A DNA stretch of 13,067 bases from JBBDSJ01 sp040905025 (GCA_040905025.1 JBBDSJ010000010.1:1-13067), one strand, 5' to 3'. Positions 1 to 7,400 are shown, counted from the first letter of the stretch. Numbers and translations are program-made. Notes: generated by a model from the sequence alone, not told the origin.

Positions 1-17
1 ATACGGCCGGTCGCGGT

Positions 18-45
18 TTGCTTTCAACGCCAAATCGCCTACAGT
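18..45 (+). promoter_or_regulatory. possible sigma-70 promoter for the RDD gene
   Basis: TTGCTT at 18-23 and TACAGT at 40-45 are separated by 16 bp and lie about 30 bp before the ATG at 77. The -10 matches the consensus at four of six positions and the -35 at three. This is weak pattern evidence only; the gene could instead be read from upstream of the window. Confidence 0.25.
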
Positions 46-76
46 AAAGGTTTAACTAACGACAAACGGGCGCCGC

Positions 77-580
77 ATGTCACAGGAAGAACTTGAATAT
101 GTAGGATTCTGGCCGCGGGTCGGCGCGGCGATCATCGACAGCATCGTGATCATCGCTGTCACCACGCCCATTCTGATCAGCATTTATGGCTGGACCTATT
201 ACGAACCCGGCCCCGAGGCACCGATAATCGCCGGGCCTCTGGATTTCCTGATTACATGGATATTTCCGGCGGTCGCCATTATCCTGTTCTGGCGTTACAA
301 GCAGGCCACGCCGGGCAAGATGGTCATCTCCGCCCGTATTGTGGATGCTGAAACCGGCCAGCCGGCTTCGACCGGCCAGCTCATTGGCCGATATCTGGGT
401 TATTACGTATCCACCATCCCTTTTTTACTGGGCCTCATCTGGGTCGCGTTTGACCGGCGTAAACAGGGCTGGCACGACAAACTCGCCGGTACCGTGGTCG
501 TCCGGCCGCGCTATCTGGCCCTGGAACCGGCAGTATTCCGCGCTGCACAGACCAACGACAACCAGCAACCGGAACCATAA
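77..580 (+). CDS. RDD family integral membrane protein
   Basis: This encodes a 167-residue inner-membrane protein of the RDD family. The family is named for conserved Arg and Asp residues; most members have no assigned substrate, though a few have been linked to ion transport. Visible here are the N-terminal FWPRVGAAIID stretch with R14 and D21 leading into a first membrane helix (about 18-37), a second helix (about 55-72), and a third (about 109-125) ending in FDRRKQGWHDKLAGT, which supplies D126 and the typical RDD closing motif. The TPGK turn at 78-81 is also usual for the family. The last 20 residues are polar, rich in N, Q and P, and probably cytoplasmic. The upstream ribosome-binding site is poor. 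The next gene is 186 bp away on the same strand with a hairpin between, so this is probably a single-gene unit. The family assignment is firm; the function is unknown. Confidence 0.88.
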   Translation: MSQEELEYVGFWPRVGAAIIDSIVIIAVTTPILISIYGWTYYEPGPEAPIIAGPLDFLITWIFPAVAIILFWRYKQATPGKMVISARIVDAETGQPASTGQLIGRYLGYYVSTIPFLLGLIWVAFDRRKQGWHDKLAGTVVVRPRYLALEPAVFRAAQTNDNQQPEP

Positions 581-631
581 CGCGGCACATATTGCTTCAG
601 CCTGCGTCCAGCCCACACCACAGCCGCATGG

Positions 632-653
632 AACTCCGGGATCGTCCCGGGTT
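632..653 (+). terminator. weak hairpin after the RDD gene
   Basis: AAC-CCGGGA and TCCCGG-GTT can pair around a TCG loop, with one bulged T at 635. This gives a GC-rich stem about 50 bp after the RDD stop codon. The following bases (ACTAAATTAAT) are AT-rich but not a clean T tract, so termination is plausible rather than certain. Confidence 0.3.
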
Positions 654-766
654 ACTAAATTAATGTACCTCTGGACATGGTGCATGAATGCGCCATTTAC
701 GTAGCTAATGATGAAATCAGCCAGAGGTTCCTTAAGATTCAAGCATCTGCCAAGGGAGATTTTTCC

Positions 767-1879
767 ATGCGTTCCATGACTCTTTTAATCCTGTTATCAC
801 TGCTCGGTCCAACTGCACTGGCCGATGTCCATAATTCCAGACAACACGACTTCAAGACGGTGACCTTACTGGAAGATCTGGCTCACCCGTGGAGTATTGC
901 CTTCCTGCCCGGCGGTGACTGGTTGATCACGGAACGCCCGGGACAATTGCGGCATGTGCAAAATGGCAAACTGATTGAAACACCGGTCACCGGCACACCG
1001 GACGTGAATGTCGACAACCAGGCTGGTTTGCTTGATGTGGTGCTGCATCCCGACTTTGCCGACAACCAGTATGTTTATCTGACCTATGCCAAAGCCTGCA
1101 ACACCGGTGGTAATACTACAGCCGTCGGTCGCGGGGTCTGGAACGATGGCGCGCTTGAGGATTTTACCGAGTTGTATGAAGCCGATGCCTGCGAACCGGG
1201 CGGCCGCCATCACGGCTCGCGCATCGTATTTGATGATCATAATTATATGTATGTCTCGGTCGGCGATCGCGGCGTACAGGACAAGGCCCAGGACCCGAGC
1301 AACAACATCGGCAGTATTCTGCGCCTGCATGACGACGGCAGTATCCCGACAGACAATCCCTTTGTCGGCAAGGACGGTCACGACGCCAACTGGACCTATG
1401 GCAATCGTAATCCGCAAGGCATGGCCATCCATCCAGCCGGTGAAATCTGGGCGAATGAACATGGCCCGATGGGCGGTGATGAACTCAATGTCATCAAAAA
1501 GGGCGCCAACTACGGCTGGCCAGCGATTACCTACGGCATCGACTACGATGGCTCGATCATCTCGAACGAAACAGAAAAAGACGGCATGATGCAGCCATTG
1601 AAACAATGGACACCGTCAATTGCACCGAGTGGCATGGCTTTCTATAGCGGTGATGCCTTCCCCGACTGGCAAGGCGATGTATTCGTTGGCGCGCTGGCAC
1701 ATACACACCTGAGCCGGGTTCGTTTTGACGGCCACGCTGAAGTCGAAGAAGAAAAATTAATGGATAACAGCATCGGCCGGGTGCGTGATGTCCGGGTTGG
1801 CCCGGATGGTCTTGTTTATATACTGACTGACAGTCCCAAAGGCCAACTGGTGCGGCTGGAACCGGCCGATCACGAATAA
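767..1879 (+). CDS. PQQ-dependent aldose-sugar dehydrogenase, secreted (YliI/Asd type)
   Basis: This encodes a soluble periplasmic beta-propeller enzyme of the glucose/sorbosone dehydrogenase family (GSDH), which oxidises aldose sugars using pyrroloquinoline quinone and calcium. The start at 767 is chosen over the in-frame ATG at 677. It has an AAGGGAG ribosome-binding site at 752-758 with 8-bp spacing, and it opens a clear signal peptide (MRSMTLLILLSLLGPTALA, cleavage near A19) that the longer form would bury. The mature protein carries LAHPWSIAFLPGG (38-50), GGRHHGSR (145-152, with the His pair expected in the active site), GDRG (166-169), YGNRNPQG (211-218), ANEHGPMGGDELN (229-241) and NYGWP (248-252), all hallmarks of the YliI/Asd subgroup. 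The length of 370 residues is normal for the group. No PQQ biosynthesis gene is nearby, so the cofactor must be made elsewhere or taken up. The family is certain; the exact sugar substrate cannot be read from sequence. Confidence 0.9.
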   Translation: MRSMTLLILLSLLGPTALADVHNSRQHDFKTVTLLEDLAHPWSIAFLPGGDWLITERPGQLRHVQNGKLIETPVTGTPDVNVDNQAGLLDVVLHPDFADNQYVYLTYAKACNTGGNTTAVGRGVWNDGALEDFTELYEADACEPGGRHHGSRIVFDDHNYMYVSVGDRGVQDKAQDPSNNIGSILRLHDDGSIPTDNPFVGKDGHDANWTYGNRNPQGMAIHPAGEIWANEHGPMGGDELNVIKKGANYGWPAITYGIDYDGSIISNETEKDGMMQPLKQWTPSIAPSGMAFYSGDAFPDWQGDVFVGALAHTHLSRVRFDGHAEVEEEKLMDNSIGRVRDVRVGPDGLVYILTDSPKGQLVRLEPADHE

Positions 1880-1953
1880 GATACGCTTTAACCGCGGCGA
1901 TATCGTAATTTCTTCCTCCTCCCCGCATGGAAACAGGGAGGGATACAGACTTG

Positions 1954-1987
1954 CTTAACCGGCATGCACTTGCTCCTGCCGGTTAAG
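1954..1987 (+). terminator. probable terminator between the sugar dehydrogenase and cbpA
   Basis: CTTAACCGGCA (1954-1964) and TGCCGGTTAAG (1977-1987) are perfect 11-bp arms with a 12-base loop, followed by ATTTAT. The hairpin ends transcription of the upstream gene on positional grounds. The T tract is short and the loop long, so it may be only partly efficient. Confidence 0.5.
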
Positions 1988-2022
1988 ATTTATCGTGCTT
2001 CTGCGACCGTTACACGATGGGT

Positions 2023-2028
2023 TATAAT
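2023..2028 (+). promoter_or_regulatory. possible -10 box for cbpA-cbpM
   Basis: A perfect TATAAT lies 47 bp upstream of the cbpA ATG, just after the terminator hairpin. No good TTGACA-like -35 is found at 16-18 bp, and there is no sigma-32 pattern (CTTGAA/CCCCAT). The surrounding sequence is AT-rich, so a chance match is possible. Confidence 0.35.
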
Positions 2029-2075
2029 TTTTTATCATATCATTTTAAGTCCTGCCAACGTTCGGAACCGTCCGC

Positions 2076-2957
2076 ATGGAATATAAAGACTATTACGAGA
2101 TTATGGGGTTACAGCGGGATGCGACTGATGATGATATCAGGCGCGCCTATCGTAAACTCGCCCGCAAATATCACCCGGATGTCAGCAAGGAGAATGATGC
2201 TGAAGCCCGTTTCAAGGAAATTGGCGAAGCCTACGAGGTATTAAAAGACAAGGAAAAACGCGCCGCCTATGATCAGCTCGGCAGTAACTGGAAAGCCGGA
2301 GAAGAATTCCGGCCACCACCGGACTGGCAGCAGTCTTCCGGTCACGCCGATCCGGCCGACATAAACGATTTTTTTGAATCACTGTTTGGTCGTGGCAAGA
2401 GCAGCGGTTTCCACCAGCGTAACGCCGATCGCCATGCCCGCATCATGATTGATCTGGAAGACGCCTACACAGGCGCAACCCGCACCATTACGTTACAAAC
2501 CCCCGGCATTGACGCGCAGGGACGTGAGACCGCAAAGGAACAAAAATTCAATGTCACGATCCCGCGCGGCATAGTTGCCGGCCAGCACATGCGGCTTAAC
2601 GATCCTGCCGGTGATTTGTATCTTGAAATTGCATTTCGACCACATCGGCTTTATCAGGTCAAGGAACGTGATGTATACATCAACCTGCCCGTTGCACCAT
2701 GGGAAGCGGCCCTTGGAGCAACCGTTAAAGTACCGACGCCGGGTGGCGTGGTGGATCTCAGGATTCCCGCAAATTTTACCAGCGGCCGCAAACTGCGATT
2801 AAAGGGCCGCGGCATTCCGGCGAAAACGCCCGGTGATCTGTATGCCATTATTAATGTTGTATTGCCGCCCGCTGATGATGACAAGGCGAAGGCGTTTTAT
2901 CAGCAAATGGCCACGCAGTTCGATACATTCAAACCGCGTTCCGGTCTGGGAGTGTAA
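2076..2957 (+). CDS. cbpA: CbpA, DnaJ-like co-chaperone
   Basis: This is a class-II J-domain protein that stimulates the ATPase of DnaK and, in E. coli, also binds curved DNA and the nucleoid. The J domain occupies residues 5-69 with the essential HPD tripeptide at 33-35 (KYHPDVSKE). A Gly/Phe-containing linker follows, including DINDFFESLFGRG at 95-107. Two beta-rich substrate-binding domains run from about 117 to 275, with no zinc-finger CxxCxGxG repeats; this separates it from DnaJ itself. The length of 293 residues is close to the 306 of E. coli CbpA. The start MEYKDYYEIMGL matches the family's usual N terminus, although the ribosome-binding site is weak (GGAA about 11 bp upstream). It is followed after only 2 bp by cbpM, the standard partner, so the two are co-transcribed. 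Confidence 0.94.
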   Translation: MEYKDYYEIMGLQRDATDDDIRRAYRKLARKYHPDVSKENDAEARFKEIGEAYEVLKDKEKRAAYDQLGSNWKAGEEFRPPPDWQQSSGHADPADINDFFESLFGRGKSSGFHQRNADRHARIMIDLEDAYTGATRTITLQTPGIDAQGRETAKEQKFNVTIPRGIVAGQHMRLNDPAGDLYLEIAFRPHRLYQVKERDVYINLPVAPWEAALGATVKVPTPGGVVDLRIPANFTSGRKLRLKGRGIPAKTPGDLYAIINVVLPPADDDKAKAFYQQMATQFDTFKPRSGLGV

Positions 2958-2959
2958 CC

Positions 2960-3289
2960 ATGACATCTACAAAGCAGACATCCGCTTCCGGCAATATCGT
3001 TATTATTGAAGAACAAACCCGTATCACACTCACCGAACTCTGCAACAGTTGCGGGGTGGAATCCGAATGGATAATAGAGCTGGTAAAAGAAGGGGTTCTG
3101 ACACCGTCAGGCGAATCTCCGGAACGCTGGAGTTTCAGCAGCCAGCATCTACGGCGGGCGAGCATCGCCACCCGGCTGCAACGCGATCTGGACGTCAACC
3201 TGCCGGGCGCGGCACTGGCGCTGGAATTGCTGGAAGAAATCGAAACCCTGCGCTCACAGCTTGACGCTCTTGATAGCGAATCCGGCTAG
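2960..3289 (+). CDS. cbpM: CbpM, chaperone modulator of CbpA
   Basis: This is a 109-residue cytoplasmic protein of the CbpM family with a MerR-like helix-turn-helix fold. In E. coli CbpM binds the J domain of CbpA and blocks both its co-chaperone and DNA-binding activities. The MerR-like segment is about residues 20-75: LTELCNSCGVESEWIIELVKEG-type helices, then the W57/F59 wing and HLRRASIATRLQRDLDVNLPGAALALELLEEI. A C-terminal helix (86-105) is likely to mediate dimerisation. A GGGAG ribosome-binding site sits inside the end of cbpA (2948-2952) with 7-bp spacing. The gene starts 2 bp after the cbpA stop, which indicates translational coupling. Assignment rests on context and overall pattern together. 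Confidence 0.9.
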   Translation: MTSTKQTSASGNIVIIEEQTRITLTELCNSCGVESEWIIELVKEGVLTPSGESPERWSFSSQHLRRASIATRLQRDLDVNLPGAALALELLEEIETLRSQLDALDSESG

Positions 3290-3350
3290 CACCGGCATTT
3301 ATGTATCTGTTTTTCAGTAATGAGGCTTTCCCCGCATTTCAACAGTGCGG

Positions 3351-3356
3351 TATCAT
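3351..3356 (+). promoter_or_regulatory. possible -10 of the tRNA-Arg promoter
   Basis: TATCAT matches the -10 consensus at five of six positions and lies 16 bp before the tRNA 5' sequence that begins at 3372, the usual distance for a tRNA promoter. The -35 region (TTTCCC around 3327) is weak. This supports reading 3372-3382 as the real start of the tRNA gene interrupted by the gap. Confidence 0.35.
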
Positions 3357-3371
3357 GACCACCTGCCTTAC

Positions 3372-3382
3372 GCGCCCGTAGC
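3372..3382 (+). tRNA. 5' end of tRNA-Arg truncated by the assembly gap
   Basis: GCGCCCGTAGC is identical to the first 11 bases of the complete tRNA at 3484, and even the preceding C is shared. It is either the same gene seen twice, with the contigs overlapping by 12 bp, or the start of a second, tandem copy lost in the gap. The sequence alone cannot separate these. Confidence 0.6.
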
Positions 3383-3482
3383 NNNNNNNNNNNNNNNNNN
3401 NNNNNNNNNNNNNNNNNNNNNNNNNNNNNNNNNNNNNNNNNNNNNNNNNNNNNNNNNNNNNNNNNNNNNNNNNNNNNNNNNN
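3383..3482. other. assembly gap of exactly 100 N
   Basis: This is a run of 100 unknown bases, the conventional placeholder for a gap of unknown size. Both sides carry the 12-bp sequence CGCGCCCGTAGC, abutting the gap on the left (3371-3382) and on the right (3483-3494). The true gap may be zero or negative in length. Confidence 0.97.
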
Positions 3483-3483
3483 C

Positions 3484-3560
3484 GCGCCCGTAGCTCAGTT
3501 GGATAGAGTGCTGGTTTCCGAAACCCGAGGTCGCAGGTTCGAATCCTGCCGGGCGCACCA
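3484..3560 (+). tRNA. tRNA-Arg (anticodon CCG)
   Basis: This is a complete 77-base cloverleaf. The acceptor stem pairs GCGCCCG with CGGGCGC. The D arm is GCTC...GAGT. The anticodon loop TTCCGAA has CCG at positions 34-36, decoding the Arg codon CGG. The T arm is GCAGG-TTCGAAT-CCTGC, followed by discriminator A and an encoded CCA. One T-C mismatch is visible in the anticodon stem (positions 28-42). The overall sequence closely resembles other bacterial tRNA-Arg(CCG) genes. Its 3' half serves as the attachment site for mobile elements, as the second copy of that half at 4201 shows. Confidence 0.95.
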
Positions 3561-3569
3561 ATTATTTCA
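3530..3569 (+). repeat. attachment-site direct repeat, copy 1 (tRNA-Arg 3' end)
   Basis: These 40 bases, from the variable-loop/T-arm boundary through CCA and 9 bp beyond, are repeated identically at 4201-4240. The bases on either side differ (G against C before, A against G after). A duplicated tRNA 3' end is the classic footprint of site-specific integration by a tyrosine recombinase. Confidence 0.88.
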
Positions 3570-3596
3570 ATAACTTACCTACCCCAGGTAAGTTAT
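3570..3596 (+). terminator. hairpin after the complete tRNA-Arg
   Basis: ATAACTTACCT and AGGTAAGTTAT form a perfect 11-bp stem around ACCCC, starting 9 bp after the CCA. It occupies the place where a tRNA terminator is expected, but it is AT-rich and lacks a T tract (TCACTG follows). It may instead be part of the integrase-binding region. Confidence 0.4.
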
Positions 3597-3607
3597 CACT
3601 GACCCTC

Positions 3608-3637
3608 TGTGACCAAATTGTGACCACCCTGTGACCA
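3608..3637 (+). repeat. three TGTGACCA repeats at 11-bp spacing, putative integrase arm sites
   Basis: TGTGACCA occurs at 3608, 3619 and 3630, exactly 11 bp apart, so all three face the same side of the helix. An inverted fourth copy lies at 3700-3707. Short phased repeats beside a tRNA attachment site are typical arm-type binding sites of tyrosine integrases. The same arrangement with TGTGCCCA is found after the second tRNA end. Confidence 0.6.
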
Positions 3638-3889
3638 ACTTTTTGCTGCATTGAATTATCGTTGTGTCATTTCTGGCAAAAAGTGAGTGTTAGCTAAAAT
3701 GGTCACAAAATGACCGACCAGAAACTAAACCGATGCATATCATGGTGAAGGAATGAGCAAAATCTATGGCGTCTATGCAGTAAATGAACTTTTTGTTGAG
3801 CGTCGCGACTTCTAACGATGCTATCCAGAATCCATTGCAGTTTGTCCCCACCTTGTTCGCATCTCGGATTTGTGACCTGCTACCAAGAC

Positions 3890-3982
3890 ACCTAACTCCC
3901 AGTTAAGCTGCCAAGCAGTCCTGTCACTTGGCTTACACAAGCAAGCCAAGTGACAGGTTTCTTGGTCAGCTTCATATTAGGT
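3890..3982 (-). other. attC-like recombination site (integron cassette type)
   Basis: Read on the - strand, this 93-bp imperfect palindrome has the layout of an integron attC site. ACCTAAT (3982-3976) sits in the R'' position and GTTAGGT (3896-3890) fits the R' consensus GTTRRRY. AAGCTGACCAAG (3972-3961) and CTTGGCAGCTT (3915-3905) pair as L''/L' with one extra, unpaired A in L'' (position 3966); attC sites have an extrahelical base at that place. The centre is a perfect 15-bp stem (3957-3943 with 3934-3920) around an 8-base loop. The length falls in the attC range. Against it: the R''-L'' spacer is only 3 bases, R'' ends in T rather than C, it is a single site, and no integron integrase is in view. 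A plain terminator for the HNH gene is the main alternative, but there is no T tract on the - strand. Confidence 0.5.
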
Positions 3983-4198
3983 GTGCCGCCCGCCATACTT
4001 CGAAATAATGTCTGAAAGCTCATCTATGCTAAACGGAGGATTTCGTTTGTGAAGCATTGCGTGGCAATTGGGACAAACTGGCCTCAGATCGTTGACAGGA
4101 TCGACTTCATATTCCGCGCCCACTTCGGATAACGGCGTAAGGTGGTGAACGTGGATGTATTTCGACCCAAGCTCGCCATAGAAATTCTCGAAATGGAA
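3977..4198 (-). pseudogene. HNH endonuclease, C-terminal fragment
   Basis: The last 73 codons of an HNH-family nuclease read without interruption on the - strand and stop at TAA (3979-3977). The fragment shows FENFYGELGSKYIHVHHLTPLS with the catalytic His pair (fragment residues 18-19), then N36 in DPVNDLRP, then CPNCHAMLH (42-50) with the zinc-type Cys pair and the final His, closing with SIDELSDIISKYGG. These are the core HNH motifs of the McrA-like group, which cuts DNA with a divalent metal. The 5' part is missing: the frame runs straight into the tRNA-derived repeat at 4201, where it stays open until a TGA at 4240 and gives only antisense-tRNA residues. The gene was therefore cut at the attachment site. 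Its stop lies inside the attC-like site, as is common for cassette genes. Confidence 0.8.
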
Positions 4199-4200
4199 AC

Positions 4201-4240
4201 GTCGCAGGTTCGAATCCTGCCGGGCGCACCAATTATTTCA
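4201..4240 (+). repeat. attachment-site direct repeat, copy 2 (tRNA-Arg 3' end)
   Basis: This is an exact copy of 3530-3569: T arm, acceptor 3' strand, CCA and 9 bp beyond. There is no 5' half of a tRNA before it, only the HNH fragment, so it is a partial duplicate and not a gene. It marks the junction between the small remnant on its left and the element carrying the restriction operon on its right. Confidence 0.88.
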
Positions 4241-4253
4241 GATAGTTACAAAT

Positions 4254-4276
4254 AACCCGACCACGTGTCGGGTTTT
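4254..4276 (+). terminator. terminator hairpin after the second tRNA 3' end
   Basis: AACCCGAC (4254-4261) and GTCGGGTT (4267-4274) form a perfect 8-bp stem around CACGT, followed by TTA. The T run is TTTT at 4273-4276. It looks like a standard tRNA terminator on the + strand. On the - strand it could also catch transcripts leaving hsdR, about 160 bp upstream in that direction. Confidence 0.6.
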
Positions 4277-4277
4277 A

Positions 4278-4307
4278 TGTGCCTGATTTGTGCCCAATCT
4301 GTGCCCA
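4278..4307 (+). repeat. three TGTGCCYR repeats at 11-bp spacing, putative integrase arm sites
   Basis: TGTGCCTG at 4278, then TGTGCCCA at 4289 and at 4300, are exactly 11 bp apart. The first begins 47 bp after the CCA of the repeat; the matching TGTGACCA set in the first site begins 48 bp after its CCA. The single-base change A to C suggests a related integrase with shifted specificity. Confidence 0.6.
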
Positions 4308-4436
4308 TAAGATAACGTGGGCTTCTAGCTGGTTGATTCAAAAGTGAACAGAATTGAATGATAGCCGTATGTGTCTGAGACCATAACTTCGTGTACATGC
4401 GACTTTACTCTGTCCTGCGCTGTCACCTACCCACTA

Positions 4437-7400
4437 CTAATCACCTGTTCTCACCCAATTGAATATTTCTTCCGCAAGGTGCTCGTGCGCCGCATTGCGG
4501 AATTGCTTATCCGTCATTATTCGAGAGAAGATTTCCTCATTACCATCCATGCGATCGATGAATAGTTCATCAAGCATGCGTTCTAAAAATGCCGAGAAGT
4601 TGGGAAGGTTATTGGCTCTGGCAGCTTCTACAATTTTCTCATTGCCTTGCGCACTGGCGCTGATCTGGTCAAAGAACAGTTGATCGGCCCCGGTAAAATC
4701 TGTGCCGAAGCGTTCATTGAGCTTTTCAACAAGTGATGACAATGTTACAGCTTCATCCTTAACACTACTTGTTCCCACATCGGTGGGACCCTTCAGGGGA
4801 TAGGCTTCGCCGGTACCCAGATCGATAGAGCCTTCCGTCATCTGCTGCAAGCGAAAAAAGCGCAAGGCAACTTCGTCATCCAGCGAGAAGCCCTGGCCGT
4901 CGCCTGGCGGCGGTAGTTTGGCAAGCAGGTTGCGGACAAAAGCATAGAATTTTTCCAGTTCACTGTCCTGATAGGGAATGATCTGCGACAAAAACGCATA
5001 AAGATTGCGATAGGCAGTCAACTGGCCACGAAACTCCTCCTGCTCTGCTTCTTCATGGTCACGAAAACGGGTGACAGCGGTGTCGAGTACCGCGTTCATC
5101 ACTCGATGATCCGAAGCTGAGTGATCACGCTTGCGGCGATACCACACTTCAGCAAAGGCATTTACATCGTCAGGCGCAAAGATCGCCCACGCCAACAGCT
5201 TGTGCTGCAATTCAGACAATTGGTGCGGATCAGCATTCTCGCCGACCGGTGTCGCCTCATAGTAGGGTTTGAAGGATTGATAGATCTCGTCTTCTTCATT
5301 TGCGAAATCCAAAACAAATGTGCGGGCCTTGCCCGGCGCCATGCGATTGAGTCGCGATAGAGTCTGTACTGCCTGTACACCGGCCAATCGCTTGACTACA
5401 TACATGGTTTGCAACAGAGGCTGATCAAAACCCGTCTGGTACTTCTCCGCCACCAGCAGCACCCGGTAGTCTTCGCGTTCAAAAGTCTCGGGCAGCTCGC
5501 TTTCAGCCAGCCCGTTATTCATGGCCACTTCGGTATACGCTGAGCCGGGGTCGTCCGGGTCTTCCACACTGCCGGAGAAAGCAACCAGTGAGCGGATGCC
5601 GGTGTAAGCGTTGTCCTTGATATAACGGTCAAACGCCAGTTTGTATTTAACGGCGGCCAGCCGCGAGCCGGTGACCACCATGGCTTTAGCGCGCCCGCCC
5701 AGCTCATGCATCACATAGAGCCGGAAATGCTCGACAATCACCGATACCACTTGCTCGATATTGACCGGATGCAGCTCCAGATAACGGGCTAAAGCCTTGG
5801 CTGCCTTCTTGCGTGGCACCTCCGGGTCATTTTCCACTTGTTTGATCAGTCCGAAGAATCGCTTGTAGGTGGTGTAGTTCTGCAGTACATCCATGATGAA
5901 GCCCTCTTCGATGGCCTGGCGCATAGAGTACTCGTGAAACGGTGACGTACCGGAAGGTCCTGGCTCATCGAAAAGGCTTTTGGTTTTGAACTTGGGCGTG
6001 GCGGTAAATGCAAAGAAACTCAGGTTTGGCTGCCGTGCCCGCTTCAGGGAATCACGCAGAATGGCGGCCCTGGCCTCGTCGGACAGCGCATCGTCTTCTT
6101 CATCGGACATCTGGGCGGCAATCGCCGCTTCGATGCCATCCTTGTTCAGCATTCCCCGCAACTCCGTGGCCGTCTCGCCACTCTGCGAAGAGTGCGCCTC
6201 ATCCACTATCACGGCAAAACGCTTGTCCGCCGTGTCGATCTTGATGCCTTCGCCTTTCTTTTCCAGCGTCGAAAGCGCCTGAGAGATGAAGGGAAATTTC
6301 TGCAAGGTGGTAATGATAATGGGCGTACCACCGGACAGCGCCTGGGCAAGCTGCCGGGTATTCTCGTCGATCTTCTCCACCACTCCGGTCTTGTGCTCAA
6401 ACTGGTAAATGGTGTTCTGCAATTGCTGGTCGAGCACGCGCCGGTCGGTGACCACCACTACCGAGTGAAACACCTTTTGATCGTTGGCATCGTGCAAGCT
6501 GGCCAGACGATGCGCCAGCCATGCTATTGAGTTGGATTTGCCGGAACCGGCCGAATGCTGCACCAGATAATTGTGTCCGGAGCCATACTCCTGCGCATGG
6601 AATACCAGCTTCCGCACCGCATCCAGTTGATGATAACGCGGAAAGATCATGGTTTCCTTGCGGACGGTGCGTACGCCCTTGTCAGTCTTGATCTGTCGTT
6701 CCTTCAGTTCCAGATGCATGAAGCGTTGCAGAATATCCATCAAGCTTTCTTTTTCCAGCACCTCATCCCAGAGATAATGAGTTTTCCAGTTGTTCTCCAC
6801 CGGCGGGTTACCCGCGCCATGATTGTGTCCACGATTGAAGGGCAGAAAAACGGTTTCCTTGCCCTTCAGACACGTGGTCATCCACACCTCGTCCGGATCG
6901 ACGGCAAAATGCACCAGTGCGCGCTTCTTGAAGTGAAACAGCAGGTCGCGCTCATCGCGTTCCTGCATGTATTGCTTGACCGCATCTGCCGCGCGTTGAC
7001 CAGTAAGCGGGTTTTTAAGTTCGGCGGTAACCACCGGCAATCCATTCAGGCTCAAAGTTACATCAATGATGCAGCGCCGATTCTTGCCGTCGGCTTTCTT
7101 CATCACTGAGGTAAAGGCCACTTGCCGAGTAATGGTCAGCCGGTTCTTGGAATAGGCCGCTGCCGCGTCCGGGTTCATGCCGGAGTTGGGGCGGAAATGT
7201 GCCATACGAAAGGTTTTCCCATAGCACTTGAAGCCATAGCGCAGCACATGCAACGTGCCCTTGATCTCCAGTTCCTTGGCGAGACTGTCTAGCACTGTTG
7301 AGCGTGTTTTATCACCAAGGAGCGCTTCCAGTTGCCCCCACTTGCCAGACTGGCTGTCTTGCAGAAAGCCGGCTACATCGTCAGGAAACACGGCCAAGAC

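Larger units (their letters stand above)
3561..4200. mobile_element. remnant of an integrated element between two tRNA-Arg 3' ends
   Basis: This 640-bp stretch is bounded by the two 40-bp attachment repeats and has no intact gene of convincing size. In order it holds a hairpin (3570-3596), three phased TGTGACCA repeats (3608-3637), and an inverted fourth copy (TGGTCACA, 3700-3707). Next come a 20-codon reading frame at 3753-3815 (+), with no well-spaced ribosome-binding site and no recognisable product, and about 75 bp with nothing evident. The attC-like palindrome (3890-3982) and the tail of an HNH endonuclease gene on the - strand complete it. No integrase or excisionase is present, so it is probably what remains of a larger island after deletion, now immobile by itself. 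Confidence 0.6.

Noticed and set aside
677..766. 30-residue N-terminal extension of the sugar dehydrogenase starting at 677
   Set aside because: The start at 767 has a strong ribosome-binding site and begins a clean signal peptide. The extension has neither and would disrupt secretion.
866..1606. 246-codon - strand reading frame opposite the sugar dehydrogenase
   Set aside because: It is antisense to a gene with clear motifs on the + strand, and its translation has no domain-like pattern.
3286..3561. Reading frame on the - strand spanning the N gap and the tRNA
   Set aside because: It is translated through 100 unknown bases and is antisense to a tRNA. It is an artefact.
3753..3815. 20-codon reading frame starting MSKIYGVYAV inside the remnant
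   Set aside because: The purine-rich GAAGGA directly abuts the ATG and is too close to be a ribosome-binding site. The product has no recognisable motif and the length is within chance. It is mentioned only in the remnant description.
6555..7109. 184-codon + strand reading frame inside hsdR
   Set aside because: It is antisense to the strongly supported hsdR coding frame, with no ribosome-binding site and no family resemblance.
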